From positions 248,001 to 312,000 of the forward strand of contig JAIVAN010000004.1 of assembly GCA_020171895.1 (NCBI GenBank): 64,000 nt of DNA, given 5' to 3'. Positions within the stretch are counted from its first letter, which is position 1. Every line of letters starts with the position of its first letter. The stretch is from Bacillus timonensis. Lineage in GTDB: Bacteria > Bacillota > Bacilli > Bacillales > Bacillaceae_L. Shown one piece after another: positions 18,533 to 26,444 of this stretch. The position numbers were made by a program, and so were the translations under genes. The notes under the pieces are model-generated. The model had not been told where the DNA came from. It did no database searches and saw only the letters and a list, made by a program, of their open reading frames with translations.

Positions 18533-19723
18533 ATGGATACATTTAAGCCGATTTCACAAGCCGATAGACTTGTACATATAGATATTATAAGAGGACTAGC
18601 TATCTTAGGTATTTTTATAGTAAATATGACTTCGTTTCATGCACCTATGTTATACATACTTCCTGAATTACAATGGTCAAATGAAGTTGATCGTTGGACA
18701 AACACATTAATCGATATTTTTGCTCAAGCTAGTTTTTATACTTTATTTTCATTTTTATTTGGATTTGGAATGGTTGTCCTATATGAAAGAGCAGTCGAAA
18801 AAGGGATATCGTTTCCTTTGCTCTACGCAAAAAGATTACTTGTTTTATTGCTAATAGGCTGTATACATGCCTTTCTAATCTGGCATGGGGATATTTTAAT
18901 ATCGTACGCCTTATTAGGATTCATTTTATTGCTGTTCTATAAATTAAGAGCAAAGACGTTATTAATTTGGGCTTTTTCATTGTTTATTCCAACTCTATTA
19001 TTCTCCTTATTGTTACTAATAGCAGCCTTTTTTAATGCGGAAGCAATGACCTTTCCTACTTCACAAGAGCTCGTTGCAAAGTCGACTGAAATTTACTCCT
19101 CCGGTTCGTACATTGAGATAACAAAGCAAAGAATTGAAGACTGGTATTACGTGAATAATCTTATTAATATACCATTTTTATTTCTTTCATTATTGCCGAT
19201 GTTTCTTTTGGGAGCGTATTTTGCTAAGCGTAAATTCTTTCATCAAGTTGATTTCTATCTATCAACAATAAAAAAATGGTGGCTCTTTTCTTTTATCATA
19301 GCCGTAGTATTTAAACTATTTCCTTACTATACGAGTGAAAATTTAGCGACTGAATATATACAGGATGCTTTTGGTGGGCCGGCTTCAGCGTTATTTTATG
19401 CGACTTCCATCGTATTAGTAACAAGAAAAAAAATATTTGAAAAGCTTTTACAACCATTAAGTTATGTTGGAAGAATGTCATTAACTAATTATTTACTTCA
19501 ATCAATTATTTGTACGCTCATTTTTTATAGTTACGGTTTAGGTTTTTATGGTGAGATTCGTCTAGTGCATGGAATACTATTAACAATTGGTATATTTGTT
19601 ATTCAAGTAGGGGTAAGTAAATGGTGGTTAGCAAAATATCAATTTGGTCCAATAGAATGGATATGGAGAACACTTACATATGGAGAGAAACAAACATTGC
19701 GCAAAAAAACCATTCGTTCATAA
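18533..19723 (+). CDS. DUF418 (YeiB-like) multi-pass membrane protein
   Basis: A 396-residue membrane protein with about ten hydrophobic segments. It opens with DRLVHIDIIRGLAILGIF, the signature found in DUF418 and acyltransferase-3-like proteins, and has a typical DUF418 C-terminal half with GRMSLTNYLLQS and GPIEWIWRTLTYG. The family may transport or modify envelope components, but no substrate is established. The ribosome-binding site is modest (GGGAG). It is transcribed away from gerP and ends in its own terminator. Confidence 0.8.
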   Translation: MDTFKPISQADRLVHIDIIRGLAILGIFIVNMTSFHAPMLYILPELQWSNEVDRWTNTLIDIFAQASFYTLFSFLFGFGMVVLYERAVEKGISFPLLYAKRLLVLLLIGCIHAFLIWHGDILISYALLGFILLLFYKLRAKTLLIWAFSLFIPTLLFSLLLLIAAFFNAEAMTFPTSQELVAKSTEIYSSGSYIEITKQRIEDWYYVNNLINIPFLFLSLLPMFLLGAYFAKRKFFHQVDFYLSTIKKWWLFSFIIAVVFKLFPYYTSENLATEYIQDAFGGPASALFYATSIVLVTRKKIFEKLLQPLSYVGRMSLTNYLLQSIICTLIFYSYGLGFYGEIRLVHGILLTIGIFVIQVGVSKWWLAKYQFGPIEWIWRTLTYGEKQTLRKKTIRS

Positions 19724-19738
19724 CGAATGGTTTTTTTA
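19706..19738. terminator. Bidirectional terminator
   Basis: CCATTCGTT (19710-19718) pairs with AACGAATGG (19722-19730), flanked by AAAAAA and TTTTTTT. It serves the DUF418 gene and the convergent Spo0E-like gene, whose stop codon lies inside the T-run. Confidence 0.92.
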
Positions 19739-19933
19739 ATGAATGATTTTCTTATATTCATGTGTTGCGTTTTTATCTTGTAATTGAAGAGTATCAGCCC
19801 GTTGATGCATGTTTAATAAAAGATCTAGCTCTTGACTACATTGAACAGTTTCATCAGCTTGAAAACCATATTTATTGGCTAAGCTGATCATTTTTCTACG
19901 TTTAATTTCAATCGCTAGTTTTAGCATCAACAT
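19736..19933 (-). CDS. yisI: Spo0E-family aspartyl-phosphate phosphatase, YisI-like
   Basis: A 65-residue member of the Spo0E family, which dephosphorylates Spo0A-P and restrains sporulation. The signature SQELDLLLN is intact and follows a first helix (KLAIEIKRRKMISLANKYG). The start is ATG 19933, seven bases after AGGTG. Its place just downstream of gerP matches yisI in B. subtilis, so the symbol is used by synteny plus family. The target phosphoprotein is inferred. Confidence 0.82.
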   Translation of the reverse strand: MLMLKLAIEIKRRKMISLANKYGFQADETVQCSQELDLLLNMHQRADTLQLQDKNATHEYKKIIH

Positions 19934-20109
19934 ATTTCATCACCTAGTGGTTTATTTAGTCAAATGAGCCATCAGAAAGATGTGCAAACGGTTGTAAAAC
20001 TATTATACCTTCTAAAAGATGGTTGAAAACAGATTCGATAAAATTACAGAGAATGTTACAAAATTCTACAAATTTTTCATTTGACAGCTGAAGAATCAAT
20101 GCAAAGAAG

Positions 20110-20133
20110 TATATAGGTAATTTCACCTATATA
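20110..20133. promoter_or_regulatory. Palindrome upstream of the riboswitch, possible operator
   Basis: TATATAGGT (20110-20118) and ACCTATATA (20125-20133) are perfect 9-bp inverted arms around six bases. Related TATATAG and ATATAGG stretches recur at 20180-20225. No T-run follows it, so it does not look like a terminator. It may be a protein-binding site for the pilus operon or for the divergent Spo0E-like gene. Confidence 0.35.
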
Positions 20134-20336
20134 AACAAATTCGAAAAGGTCCCATTATTTTTGGGGGTCTAATAATAGGTATATAGACTTATATGGTTAG
20201 GAACATATAGGAAAAAGTATATAGTTTTTAACGAAATATTCAGAAAATAAAATGAGTAAGAAGGTTGATGGCGAAACAAGGAAAAAAGTTTATCATAAAT
20301 GTAAGAGATCAGTCGGAAAAACAATATAAATGCTGA

Positions 20337-20433
20337 ATCTCGAAAAGGCAAAGCTAATGAAAATTAGTGACGCAAAGCTACAGGGGCTAAAGTGTAATAA
20401 AAATTACACTATGCCAGCCAGTTACCGAAAGAT
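20337..20433 (+). promoter_or_regulatory. Cyclic-di-GMP-I (GEMM-I) riboswitch aptamer
   Basis: Conserved GEMM-I elements occur in order: GGCAAA (20347), a stem closed by a GAAA tetraloop (GCTAAT-GAAA-ATTAG), GACGCAAAGC (about 20369-20378), GGGGCTAA, a variable hairpin (AGTGTAAT/ATTACACT), then ATGCCAGCC and GTTACCG. A short P1 can form between ATCTCG (20337-20342) and CCGAAAGAT (20425-20433, two bulged As). TTACCGAAA (20422-20430) is a perfect 9-base complement of TTTCGGTAA (20463-20471) inside the downstream terminator, so P1 and terminator folding compete. It heads the DUF192-flp transcript. Confidence 0.92.
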
Positions 20434-20453
20434 ACAGGGAGTTTCAAGTTTTC

Positions 20454-20488
20454 TAACCCCCCTTTCGGTAAAGGTGGGGTTATTTTTG
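20454..20488 (+). terminator. Riboswitch expression-platform terminator
   Basis: TAACCCC plus CCTTT (20454-20465) pairs with AAAGG, a bulged T, then GGGGTTA (20470-20482) around CGGT, followed by TTTTTG. It sits between the c-di-GMP aptamer and the DUF192 start. Its upper stem overlaps the stretch complementary to the aptamer 3' strand, as expected for control by termination. Confidence 0.88.
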
Positions 20489-20505
20489 TGGAGATGGAGG
20501 TGAAA

Positions 20506-20853
20506 ATGGTGCGCATAGTTAACCAAGAGAATGGAATGGTTCTTGCCAAACATGTTATTTTTGCATACAGCTTTCATAAACGATTATTAGGACTAATGTT
20601 TACGAAAACCTTTCCTCCTGGTAGCGCCATACACATTAAACCCTGCCGGTCCATTCATACTTTTTTCATGAATTATTCTATCGATGTGTTGTATTTGTCA
20701 GAGGAAATGGAAGTACTTGCCGTAGACGAGGATTTAAAGCCTGGTAAAATTGGACAAGCTTATGTGAATGTAAAATCTGTCATTGAATTGCCAGTGGGTA
20801 GTATTAAGAGGACAAGCACCATGATCGGTCATAAAGTGAAAATTGAAAATTGA
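20506..20853 (+). CDS. DUF192 family protein heading the Tad pilus locus
   Basis: A 115-residue DUF192 protein. Family landmarks include the RLLGLMFTK segment near residue 25, HTFFMNYSIDVLYL in the middle, and KSVIELPVGSI near the end. ATG 20506 follows GGAGGTG. A GTG at 20488 lies in the terminator tail and is unlikely to be used. It has no signal peptide. The family function is unknown. It is the first gene after the c-di-GMP riboswitch and ends 19 bases before the pilin start, so it is probably co-transcribed with flp. Confidence 0.85.
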   Translation: MVRIVNQENGMVLAKHVIFAYSFHKRLLGLMFTKTFPPGSAIHIKPCRSIHTFFMNYSIDVLYLSEEMEVLAVDEDLKPGKIGQAYVNVKSVIELPVGSIKRTSTMIGHKVKIEN

Positions 20854-20872
20854 TAAAGGGAGAGGATTTATA

Positions 20873-21061
20873 ATGATGAATAAGTTAAAAGCGTTAGTTA
20901 CAGAAGAGCAAGGTCAAGGGATGACTGAGTACGGGTTAGTATTAGGGATTATTGCTGTAGCTGTTGTAACTGCACTTGTTACATTACGTGGAGAAATTAT
21001 TGGGATGTTTAATGATGTTGTTACTGCTGTTACAGGTCGTCAATCTGGAGACAATGGTTGA
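20873..21061 (+). CDS. flp: Flp/Tad-type pilin prepeptide
   Basis: A 62-residue pilin precursor. A short charged leader ends at EEQG and is followed by QGMTEYGLVLG and a hydrophobic helix, giving the G-X4-EY processing motif of Flp pilins (cut expected between G and QGMTEY). It is probably the structural subunit of a thin adhesive pilus, cleaved by the peptidase encoded at 21618. Start ATG 20873, with ATG 20876 as alternative, follows GGGAGAGG. A strong terminator at 21081 separates it from the assembly genes, so pilin may be made in excess. Confidence 0.93.
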   Translation: MMNKLKALVTEEQGQGMTEYGLVLGIIAVAVVTALVTLRGEIIGMFNDVVTAVTGRQSGDNG

Positions 21062-21080
21062 TCAAAGAAAATAGTGGACG

Positions 21081-21118
21081 AAAAGCCTTGCGTCAATTGC
21101 GAACGTAAGGCTTTTTTT
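21081..21118 (+). terminator. Intrinsic terminator after flp
   Basis: AAAGCCTT..CGT pairs with ACG..AAGGCTTT, with one unpaired base on each side, followed by seven T. It probably limits readthrough from the pilin gene into the assembly genes. Confidence 0.85.
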
Positions 21119-21129
21119 AAAAAGTACCC

Positions 21130-21429
21130 CTGGAAGTACGACGCTATATAAGGGGTGTTAACCTTCGTTGCAGGAACCTCGCTTTCCGCGGGGCGCTTCT
21201 TGAGCCTCCTCGGCGTTTTGCGCCTGTGGGGTCTAAAGCCTAGCGCATCTCCCGCAGGACTTTGAAAAAGCTTCCTTGAATCCTCACCGCACGAAGGAAA
21301 TGCGTTAGCATTTTCGAGGAGTCTCGGTTCCTTCCACTTCGGTTAACACAGCTGATGTACAAGAATTCAACATTCTATAGAGACAAGTGCACATTTTCAT
21401 GTGTCATGCTGCAAATTTTTATTTGCATA
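21130..21429 (+). repeat. Composite GC-rich repeat, copy 2, with internal insertion
   Basis: The core (21155-21349) has GTGTTAACC and GGTTAACAC ends and is about 62 bp longer than the other cores. After CCCGCAGGA it gains a segment holding a small hairpin (AAATGC-GTTA-GCATTT) before returning to GTCTCGGTTCC. The distal flank (about 21350-21429) matches the conserved flank of other copies, including ATAGAATGTTG and GTGCACATTTTCAT read on the opposite strand. It lies in the flp-tadV gap (21062-21617), which has no gene. Confidence 0.85.
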
Positions 21430-21432
21430 GAA

Positions 21433-21487
21433 GTATACCTTGAAAATAAGACACTGATCTAGGGTTATTAATCTACGTTGTCAGGAC
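21433..21487 (+). repeat. Decayed half copy of the composite repeat
   Basis: CTTGAAAATAAGACACTG followed by GGTTATTAATCTACGTTG resembles the leading flank and first core bases of the family, then similarity stops. The rest up to tadV shows CTTCATTAAGTCCTTCAT, loosely like the 52-bp array at the window start. Confidence 0.5.
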
Positions 21488-21617
21488 TCGGGTTAGCTTC
21501 ATTAAGTCCTTCATTGCACGACATTTTTTCTCAGTACTTCACCAAGGTAAACCCAGTAACTTAATGATGATACACCTTACACATTGGCGGATAAAAAGGA
21601 ATAAGGGAGGGATTAAG

Positions 21618-22142
21618 GTGATTTTTGATAGTTTATTACTATTAATCCTACTAATCTGTGTCATTACCGATTTAAGAGAAAGAAAAATATATAACAAGAT
21701 TATCTTTCCTAGCTTGTTAATCTCTCTATTGCTTCACTGTATATTTGATGGTTTTAATGGATTATTCTTTTCACTTGCTGGATTTGGAGCAGGGTTTGGG
21801 ATACTTTTGATTCCATATCTGTTAGGTGGAATGGGAGCTGGAGACGTTAAATTACTTGCACTCATTGGAACATTGAAGGGTGCATTGTTTGTGTCAGTAA
21901 CAGCTATTTATATGGCGTTATTTGGAGGCCTTATCGCTCTTGGTATTCTATTATTCCGTAAAGGTATTTTACAAAGATTTAAATCGATGTTGTATACATT
22001 TTATGGTATCAGATATGGTCTGAAAATCCCCCTTTCTCTTGCAATAGATAAAGAGGCAATGACATCAACATATCCATATGGTGTGGCAATTGCTGGTGGA
22101 GCGATCGTAAGTCTTTTTGCCAAAGGATTGATTATTTCATGA
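21618..22142 (+). CDS. tadV: Prepilin peptidase (A24 family, TadV/CpaA-like)
   Basis: Membrane aspartyl peptidase that removes the leader of the Flp prepilin. The 174-residue protein has several membrane segments and both catalytic aspartates, D18 in ITDLRERKI and D76 in the GxGD motif GMGAGDVKLL. It lacks the N-terminal methyltransferase domain of PilD, as usual for Tad systems. The start is GTG 21618, seven bases after GGGAGG. Its stop overlaps the tadE start by four bases, and it opens the assembly operon. Confidence 0.92.
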   Translation: MIFDSLLLLILLICVITDLRERKIYNKIIFPSLLISLLLHCIFDGFNGLFFSLAGFGAGFGILLIPYLLGGMGAGDVKLLALIGTLKGALFVSVTAIYMALFGGLIALGILLFRKGILQRFKSMLYTFYGIRYGLKIPLSLAIDKEAMTSTYPYGVAIAGGAIVSLFAKGLIIS

Positions 22143-22522
22143 TGAAGGATGAAAAAGGGCAGTCAATGGTAGAGATGGCGTTGCTTCTACCAGTTTTATT
22201 GCTTTTACTTGTAGGTATTATTGATTTTGGAAGGGTGTTATATGCGTACACTCATTTGCAGCTTGCGACGCAAGAAACAGTCAGACTTGGTGGTCTTGGT
22301 AAAGGAGATAGTGAAATTACACAGTTTGCAAAAGATTATGTGCATCTTGGAAATCCTGATTCCTTACAAGTTGATATCTCTCCTACTGAGTTAAATCGGA
22401 ATTCAGGAGAGTATATGACAGTTCAATTAGATTACCCCATTGAGTTAATTACACCTTTCATGTCCACATTATTTCCATCCCCCCTTATGATATCAACAGA
22501 ATCCACCATAAGGGTCGAATAA
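22139..22522 (+). CDS. tadE: TadE-like minor pseudopilin
   Basis: A 127-residue protein starting DEKGQSMVEMALLLPVLLLL, the G-X4-E leader and hydrophobic helix of TadE pseudopilins, followed by a periplasm-side or extracellular domain. It is probably processed by the adjacent prepilin peptidase and takes part in pilus assembly. ATGA overlap with the peptidase gene suggests translational coupling. Confidence 0.88.
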   Translation: MMKDEKGQSMVEMALLLPVLLLLLVGIIDFGRVLYAYTHLQLATQETVRLGGLGKGDSEITQFAKDYVHLGNPDSLQVDISPTELNRNSGEYMTVQLDYPIELITPFMSTLFPSPLMISTESTIRVE

Positions 22523-22534
22523 GAGGTGAAGTTC

Positions 22535-23440
22535 ATGAAAGAAATGATTAGAAATGAAAAAGGAAATGCCATCATACTCGTATCGTTAGCTCTTATGGGA
22601 CTTTTGGCAATGGCAGGATTAGTCATTGATGGTGGTATGGTTTATATGACAAAGAGCCATTTGCAAAAAGTAGCTAATTCAGCAGTACTATCGGGTGCAC
22701 AGGAATTAACAAATAAAGAAGAAGAGGTAAATCGTGTTGTTACAAAAATACTTTCGTCCCACCAAGAACAAGCAAGTTTAATAGAAACGAAGATTACAAT
22801 GGGAAAAAAGGTTGAGGTAGATCTAAAGAAGCCGGTTAGATTAGCCTTTTCAAAGCTTTTTGGAATAGAAAATGTAGATGTATATGCACATGCTGCTGCA
22901 GAGCTAGGTGTGATGGGGCGAGCTACAGGTGCAGCACCTCTTGGTATCGAGGATTCAATCCAACTTGAGTACTTTAAGGAATATAAGTTAAAAGTAGATT
23001 CCAGTGGGGTAGAACATGGGAATTTTGGTGTATTAGCTCTAGGAGGACCTGGTGCAAGTACTTACGAAGATAATTTACGATACGGATACAGAGATGAAAT
23101 TAAAGTTGGGGATATTATAGATACTCAAACAGGTAACATTGCTGGAAAAACTAGATTGGCAGTTAAAGAAAGAGTTGATGGGTGTCAACATACAGAAAGT
23201 AGTATGTTTGACCGCAATTGCTCAAGAGTTATTCTGATACCTGTTTACAAGGCTTACAATCAAACTTCGAATCAAATGAAACAAATTTTAGTAACAGGCT
23301 TTGCTTATTTTTATATAACCGATCCAATGAATTCCAAAGACACATCTATTACAGGAATGTTTATTAAAAGAACAGGTACTGGATTTACCGAGCCTGGAAG
23401 TGTCGATCGAGGGGCGTTCAGTATTAGATTAACAGAGTAG
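22535..23440 (+). CDS. tadG: TadG-like pilus assembly protein
   Basis: A 301-residue protein with the N-terminal NEKGNAIILVSLALMGLLAM leader and helix of TadG-like proteins, then AGLVIDGGMVYMTKSHLQ and VANSAVLSGAQEL, followed by a long exposed domain. It probably anchors or tips the pilus at the cell surface. I choose ATG 22535 because AGAGGTG lies six bases upstream. A GTG at 22526 is inside that ribosome-binding site. Three cysteines (residues near 220-235 and beyond) may form disulfides. The exposed domain was not recognised. Confidence 0.8.
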   Translation: MKEMIRNEKGNAIILVSLALMGLLAMAGLVIDGGMVYMTKSHLQKVANSAVLSGAQELTNKEEEVNRVVTKILSSHQEQASLIETKITMGKKVEVDLKKPVRLAFSKLFGIENVDVYAHAAAELGVMGRATGAAPLGIEDSIQLEYFKEYKLKVDSSGVEHGNFGVLALGGPGASTYEDNLRYGYRDEIKVGDIIDTQTGNIAGKTRLAVKERVDGCQHTESSMFDRNCSRVILIPVYKAYNQTSNQMKQILVTGFAYFYITDPMNSKDTSITGMFIKRTGTGFTEPGSVDRGAFSIRLTE

Positions 23441-23449
23441 GTGATGATA

Positions 23450-24142
23450 ATGAGGTCAAAGGTCATTTTATTTTTAGCACTCGTAATGGGAATTATTACA
23501 ACGGTCTTATTTTTTAATTATATGAAACAATTTGATACAGAAACAGTTGCAAATCTAGATGTAGTTGATGTAGTAGTAGCAAAGGAAAGAATAAGTACCA
23601 ATCAACAATTATCACAAAGTATGTTTCAGTTAGCTTCAGTTCCGAAGGATGGACTTCATCCCCAAACGGTTACCAGTATAGCGGAAGTAGAGGGTTTATA
23701 TGCAGTTGCGGATATCGAAGAAGGCGAAGTTCTCCTTACACATCGTATGCAATCAGAAAAAGAAGAAAATCTTTATGTTTCCAGAAAAGTTAAGGATGGC
23801 TATCGAGCTGTATCAGTAGGTTTAAATATTGTTCAATCTGTTTCAAATTTAATAGAGCCAGAAGACGAAGTGGATGTTGTATTTAGTGAAGTGGTTGATA
23901 AACAGACAAACGAAATTGTGACAAAACAAATACTTACAAAAGCACGTGTATTAGCTATTGGGAGAAAGATGGTTGCCGTAACTAGTGAAGAAGAGGAATA
24001 CGTAGAATATACATCTGTCACGTTAGAATTAACGCCAGAAAATGCCGTAACCTTAATTAATGCTTCTGAGAGAGGAAGTATTCAACTGACTCTTCATAAA
24101 AGGCCTGTAATTTCTGCTGATAGCAAAGAAGAACAAGACTAA
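23450..24142 (+). CDS. cpaB: Flp pilus assembly protein CpaB (RcpC-like)
   Basis: A 230-residue protein with one N-terminal membrane segment (VILFLALVMGIITTVLFF) and a SAF domain (VVDVVVAKERISTNQQLS, with EEGEVLLTHRM), the domain pair of CpaB/RcpC. In Gram-negatives it works with the secretin. Here, with no outer membrane, it probably organises the pilus channel at the cell wall. The start is ATG 23450, six bases after AGGTG. Upstream in-frame GTG and ATG codons overlap the ribosome-binding site. Confidence 0.85.
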   Translation: MRSKVILFLALVMGIITTVLFFNYMKQFDTETVANLDVVDVVVAKERISTNQQLSQSMFQLASVPKDGLHPQTVTSIAEVEGLYAVADIEEGEVLLTHRMQSEKEENLYVSRKVKDGYRAVSVGLNIVQSVSNLIEPEDEVDVVFSEVVDKQTNEIVTKQILTKARVLAIGRKMVAVTSEEEEYVEYTSVTLELTPENAVTLINASERGSIQLTLHKRPVISADSKEEQD

Positions 24143-24162
24143 AAGGACGGAGGTGGTAGTAG

Positions 24163-25014
24163 ATGACAGACAATCAATCAACTCAAACTAGTACGAAACA
24201 AAAACGTGGAGAAATGATTGCTGTTTGTAGCGCAAAAGGGGGAATAGGACGTACCCTCCTTACTGTCAATTTAGCCGTCGCCTTGTTCAAGAAAAATATT
24301 GCTATCAGTATTGTAGATGGAGACCTGCAATTTGGGGATATAAGTCTTGCTATGGATTTGCAATCTACTTTTACGATGAAGGATGTAGTAGATGACATTG
24401 ATAGTTTGGATGAATATAGTTTAGCAAATTATTTAAGTAGCCATGAAAGTGGTGTAAAGGTTTTATCAGCACCAGAACGACCTGAATACGCTGATCTAAT
24501 CGATGAGAAGATATTAAATAAAATGATTGATTTGTTGTTAATTCAACATGATTATGTTGTGGTAGATACAGGTGCAGGATTAAATGAAAAAACACTTCAA
24601 GTAATAGAAAAAGCAGATCAAGTTTTAGTTGTTACAAATCTAGAAATGGCTGCGTTAAAGAATACGAAGCTTATGCTTGAGACACTTGAAATGTTAGGGT
24701 TACGTGACAAGGTTAGATTAGTCGTTAATCGTGCAACAATGGAAAGTGTCATTCAAGCAGCTGATGTATCTGATATTTTAGGTGAATCTGATCCAATCTA
24801 CATTCCAAATGATTTTCAAATAGCGTCACAGTCATTAAATATTGGAATTCCCTTTGTTATCAATCAAGGCAAGTCTGAGTTAGCTAAATCTGTATTTAAA
24901 ATGGCAGAACAACTTACTTCAAGAAGAGAAATCTCTTTCATTAAAACGAAACAGCCAAATATCATTTCAAAGTTATTTAGTCGTAAGCGTGTGAAGGAGG
25001 GGATTACCGAATGA
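24163..25014 (+). CDS. tadZ: CpaE/TadZ-like MinD-type ATPase
   Basis: A 283-residue MinD/ParA-fold protein thought to place the Tad machine in the cell. The deviant Walker A reads KGGIGRT (25-31): the first lysine is present, but the usual second lysine of KGGxGKT is arginine (R30). IVDGDLQFGDISLAMDL supplies the A' motif and VVVDTGAGLNEKTLQ the Walker B region. There is no N-terminal receiver-like domain as in full CpaE. ATG 24163 follows GGAGGTGG. Its stop overlaps the tadA start by four bases. Confidence 0.87.
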   Translation: MTDNQSTQTSTKQKRGEMIAVCSAKGGIGRTLLTVNLAVALFKKNIAISIVDGDLQFGDISLAMDLQSTFTMKDVVDDIDSLDEYSLANYLSSHESGVKVLSAPERPEYADLIDEKILNKMIDLLLIQHDYVVVDTGAGLNEKTLQVIEKADQVLVVTNLEMAALKNTKLMLETLEMLGLRDKVRLVVNRATMESVIQAADVSDILGESDPIYIPNDFQIASQSLNIGIPFVINQGKSELAKSVFKMAEQLTSRREISFIKTKQPNIISKLFSRKRVKEGITE

Positions 25015-26444
25015 GTTTGCTAAATCGTATTAAAGAAAAAGAACAAGAAAAAGGAATTGAACCATTAGATTCGGTTCAAGAAGTGAAAAAAACAGAAGAG
25101 ACACTTCCTAAAAAAGACTTAGTAGCTGCATTCCGTGAAGTAAGAAAGCAGGATTCCCCTAAGCCAAGAGTAAATAAGCCTGTTGATAAGCATCAAGAGT
25201 TAAAAGGTAAACTTCATAAACAAATCTTGAGTGAATTGAAAGATGATAATGTTGAAGAAATTATCCCGAAGCTAGATGCAATGGCTGTCGAGATCATTAA
25301 GGAAGATGAATCCTTTAGAGGGAAAATCGATCGCAAAAAAGTGGTAGATGAGCTAATAAACGATTTGACAGGTTTTGGACCGATTAATCCCTTATTAATG
25401 GACGATGACGTGTCAGAGGTTATGGTAAATGGGCCAAATCATGTTTATTGTGAAAGAAAAGGTAGAATCGAGTTAACATCTGTCCAGTTTCGAGATAATG
25501 AACATGTGATGAACATTATTGAGAAAATTGTTGCACCAATTGGCCGACGTATAGATGAAAGTAGTCCAATGGTAGATGCAAGGTTACCCGATGGTTCACG
25601 TGTGAACGCAATTATTCCACCGTTAGCCTTAAATGGGCCAACCATTACAATTCGAAAATTCTCAAAAGATCCATTTCAAGTGGAAGATTTAATTAATTTT
25701 GGAACAGTTACACACGAAATGTCTGTGTTTTTAGAAGCATGTGTAAAAGCAAAACTTAACATATTCGTTAGTGGAGGTACAGGTTCTGGGAAAACAACAA
25801 CCTTAAATGTACTTTCTAATTTTATCCCGAATGATGAACGAATTATCACAATCGAAGATGCTGCAGAGTTACAGTTAGGACAAGAGCATGTCGTCTCGCT
25901 CGAATCAAGACCACCTAATATTGAAGGGAAAGGATCCATATCAATTCGCGATCTTGTGCGAAATTCGTTAAGGATGCGTCCAGATCGCATCGTGATTGGT
26001 GAGGTTCGTGGTGGTGAGGCCTTAGATATGTTACAAGCAATGAACACTGGTCATGATGGTTCATTAGCAACAGGTCACTCTAACAGTCCAAGAGATATGA
26101 TTGCTCGTTTAGAAACGATGGTGCTATTAGCAGGAGTTGAACTACCGGTTAAAGCAATTCGTGAACAAATTGCGGGTGCGATAGACGTCATTATCCAGCA
26201 ATCTAGATTAAAAGATGGAAGCAGAAAGGTTGTAAATATTACCGAGGTACAGGGTCTTGAAGGTGATGTCATCGTATTACAGGACATATTTACGTACAAG
26301 CAAGATGGTGTAGACGCAAATGGAAAAGTGAAAGGGCGATTAGTACCGACGGGCGTAAGACCTAAATTTTACGAAAGGCTCGAAAGCTCAGGGATTCATA
26401 TACCTGCTAGTGTGTTTATCGAAGAGGAGGATTGGGGAGTATGA
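25011..26444 (+). CDS. tadA: Pilus assembly ATPase TadA/CpaF
   Basis: Secretion-superfamily ATPase that drives pilus extension, and retraction in some Tad systems. The 477-residue protein has a charged N-terminal region, Walker A GGTGSGKT (255-262), the Asp box with TIEDAAELQL, and Walker B and His box RPDRIVIGEVRGGEALDMLQ then MNTGHDGSLATGHSNS. All catalytic motifs look intact. It is coupled by ATGA overlaps to tadZ upstream and tadB downstream. Confidence 0.95.
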   Translation: MSLLNRIKEKEQEKGIEPLDSVQEVKKTEETLPKKDLVAAFREVRKQDSPKPRVNKPVDKHQELKGKLHKQILSELKDDNVEEIIPKLDAMAVEIIKEDESFRGKIDRKKVVDELINDLTGFGPINPLLMDDDVSEVMVNGPNHVYCERKGRIELTSVQFRDNEHVMNIIEKIVAPIGRRIDESSPMVDARLPDGSRVNAIIPPLALNGPTITIRKFSKDPFQVEDLINFGTVTHEMSVFLEACVKAKLNIFVSGGTGSGKTTTLNVLSNFIPNDERIITIEDAAELQLGQEHVVSLESRPPNIEGKGSISIRDLVRNSLRMRPDRIVIGEVRGGEALDMLQAMNTGHDGSLATGHSNSPRDMIARLETMVLLAGVELPVKAIREQIAGAIDVIIQQSRLKDGSRKVVNITEVQGLEGDVIVLQDIFTYKQDGVDANGKVKGRLVPTGVRPKFYERLESSGIHIPASVFIEEEDWGV

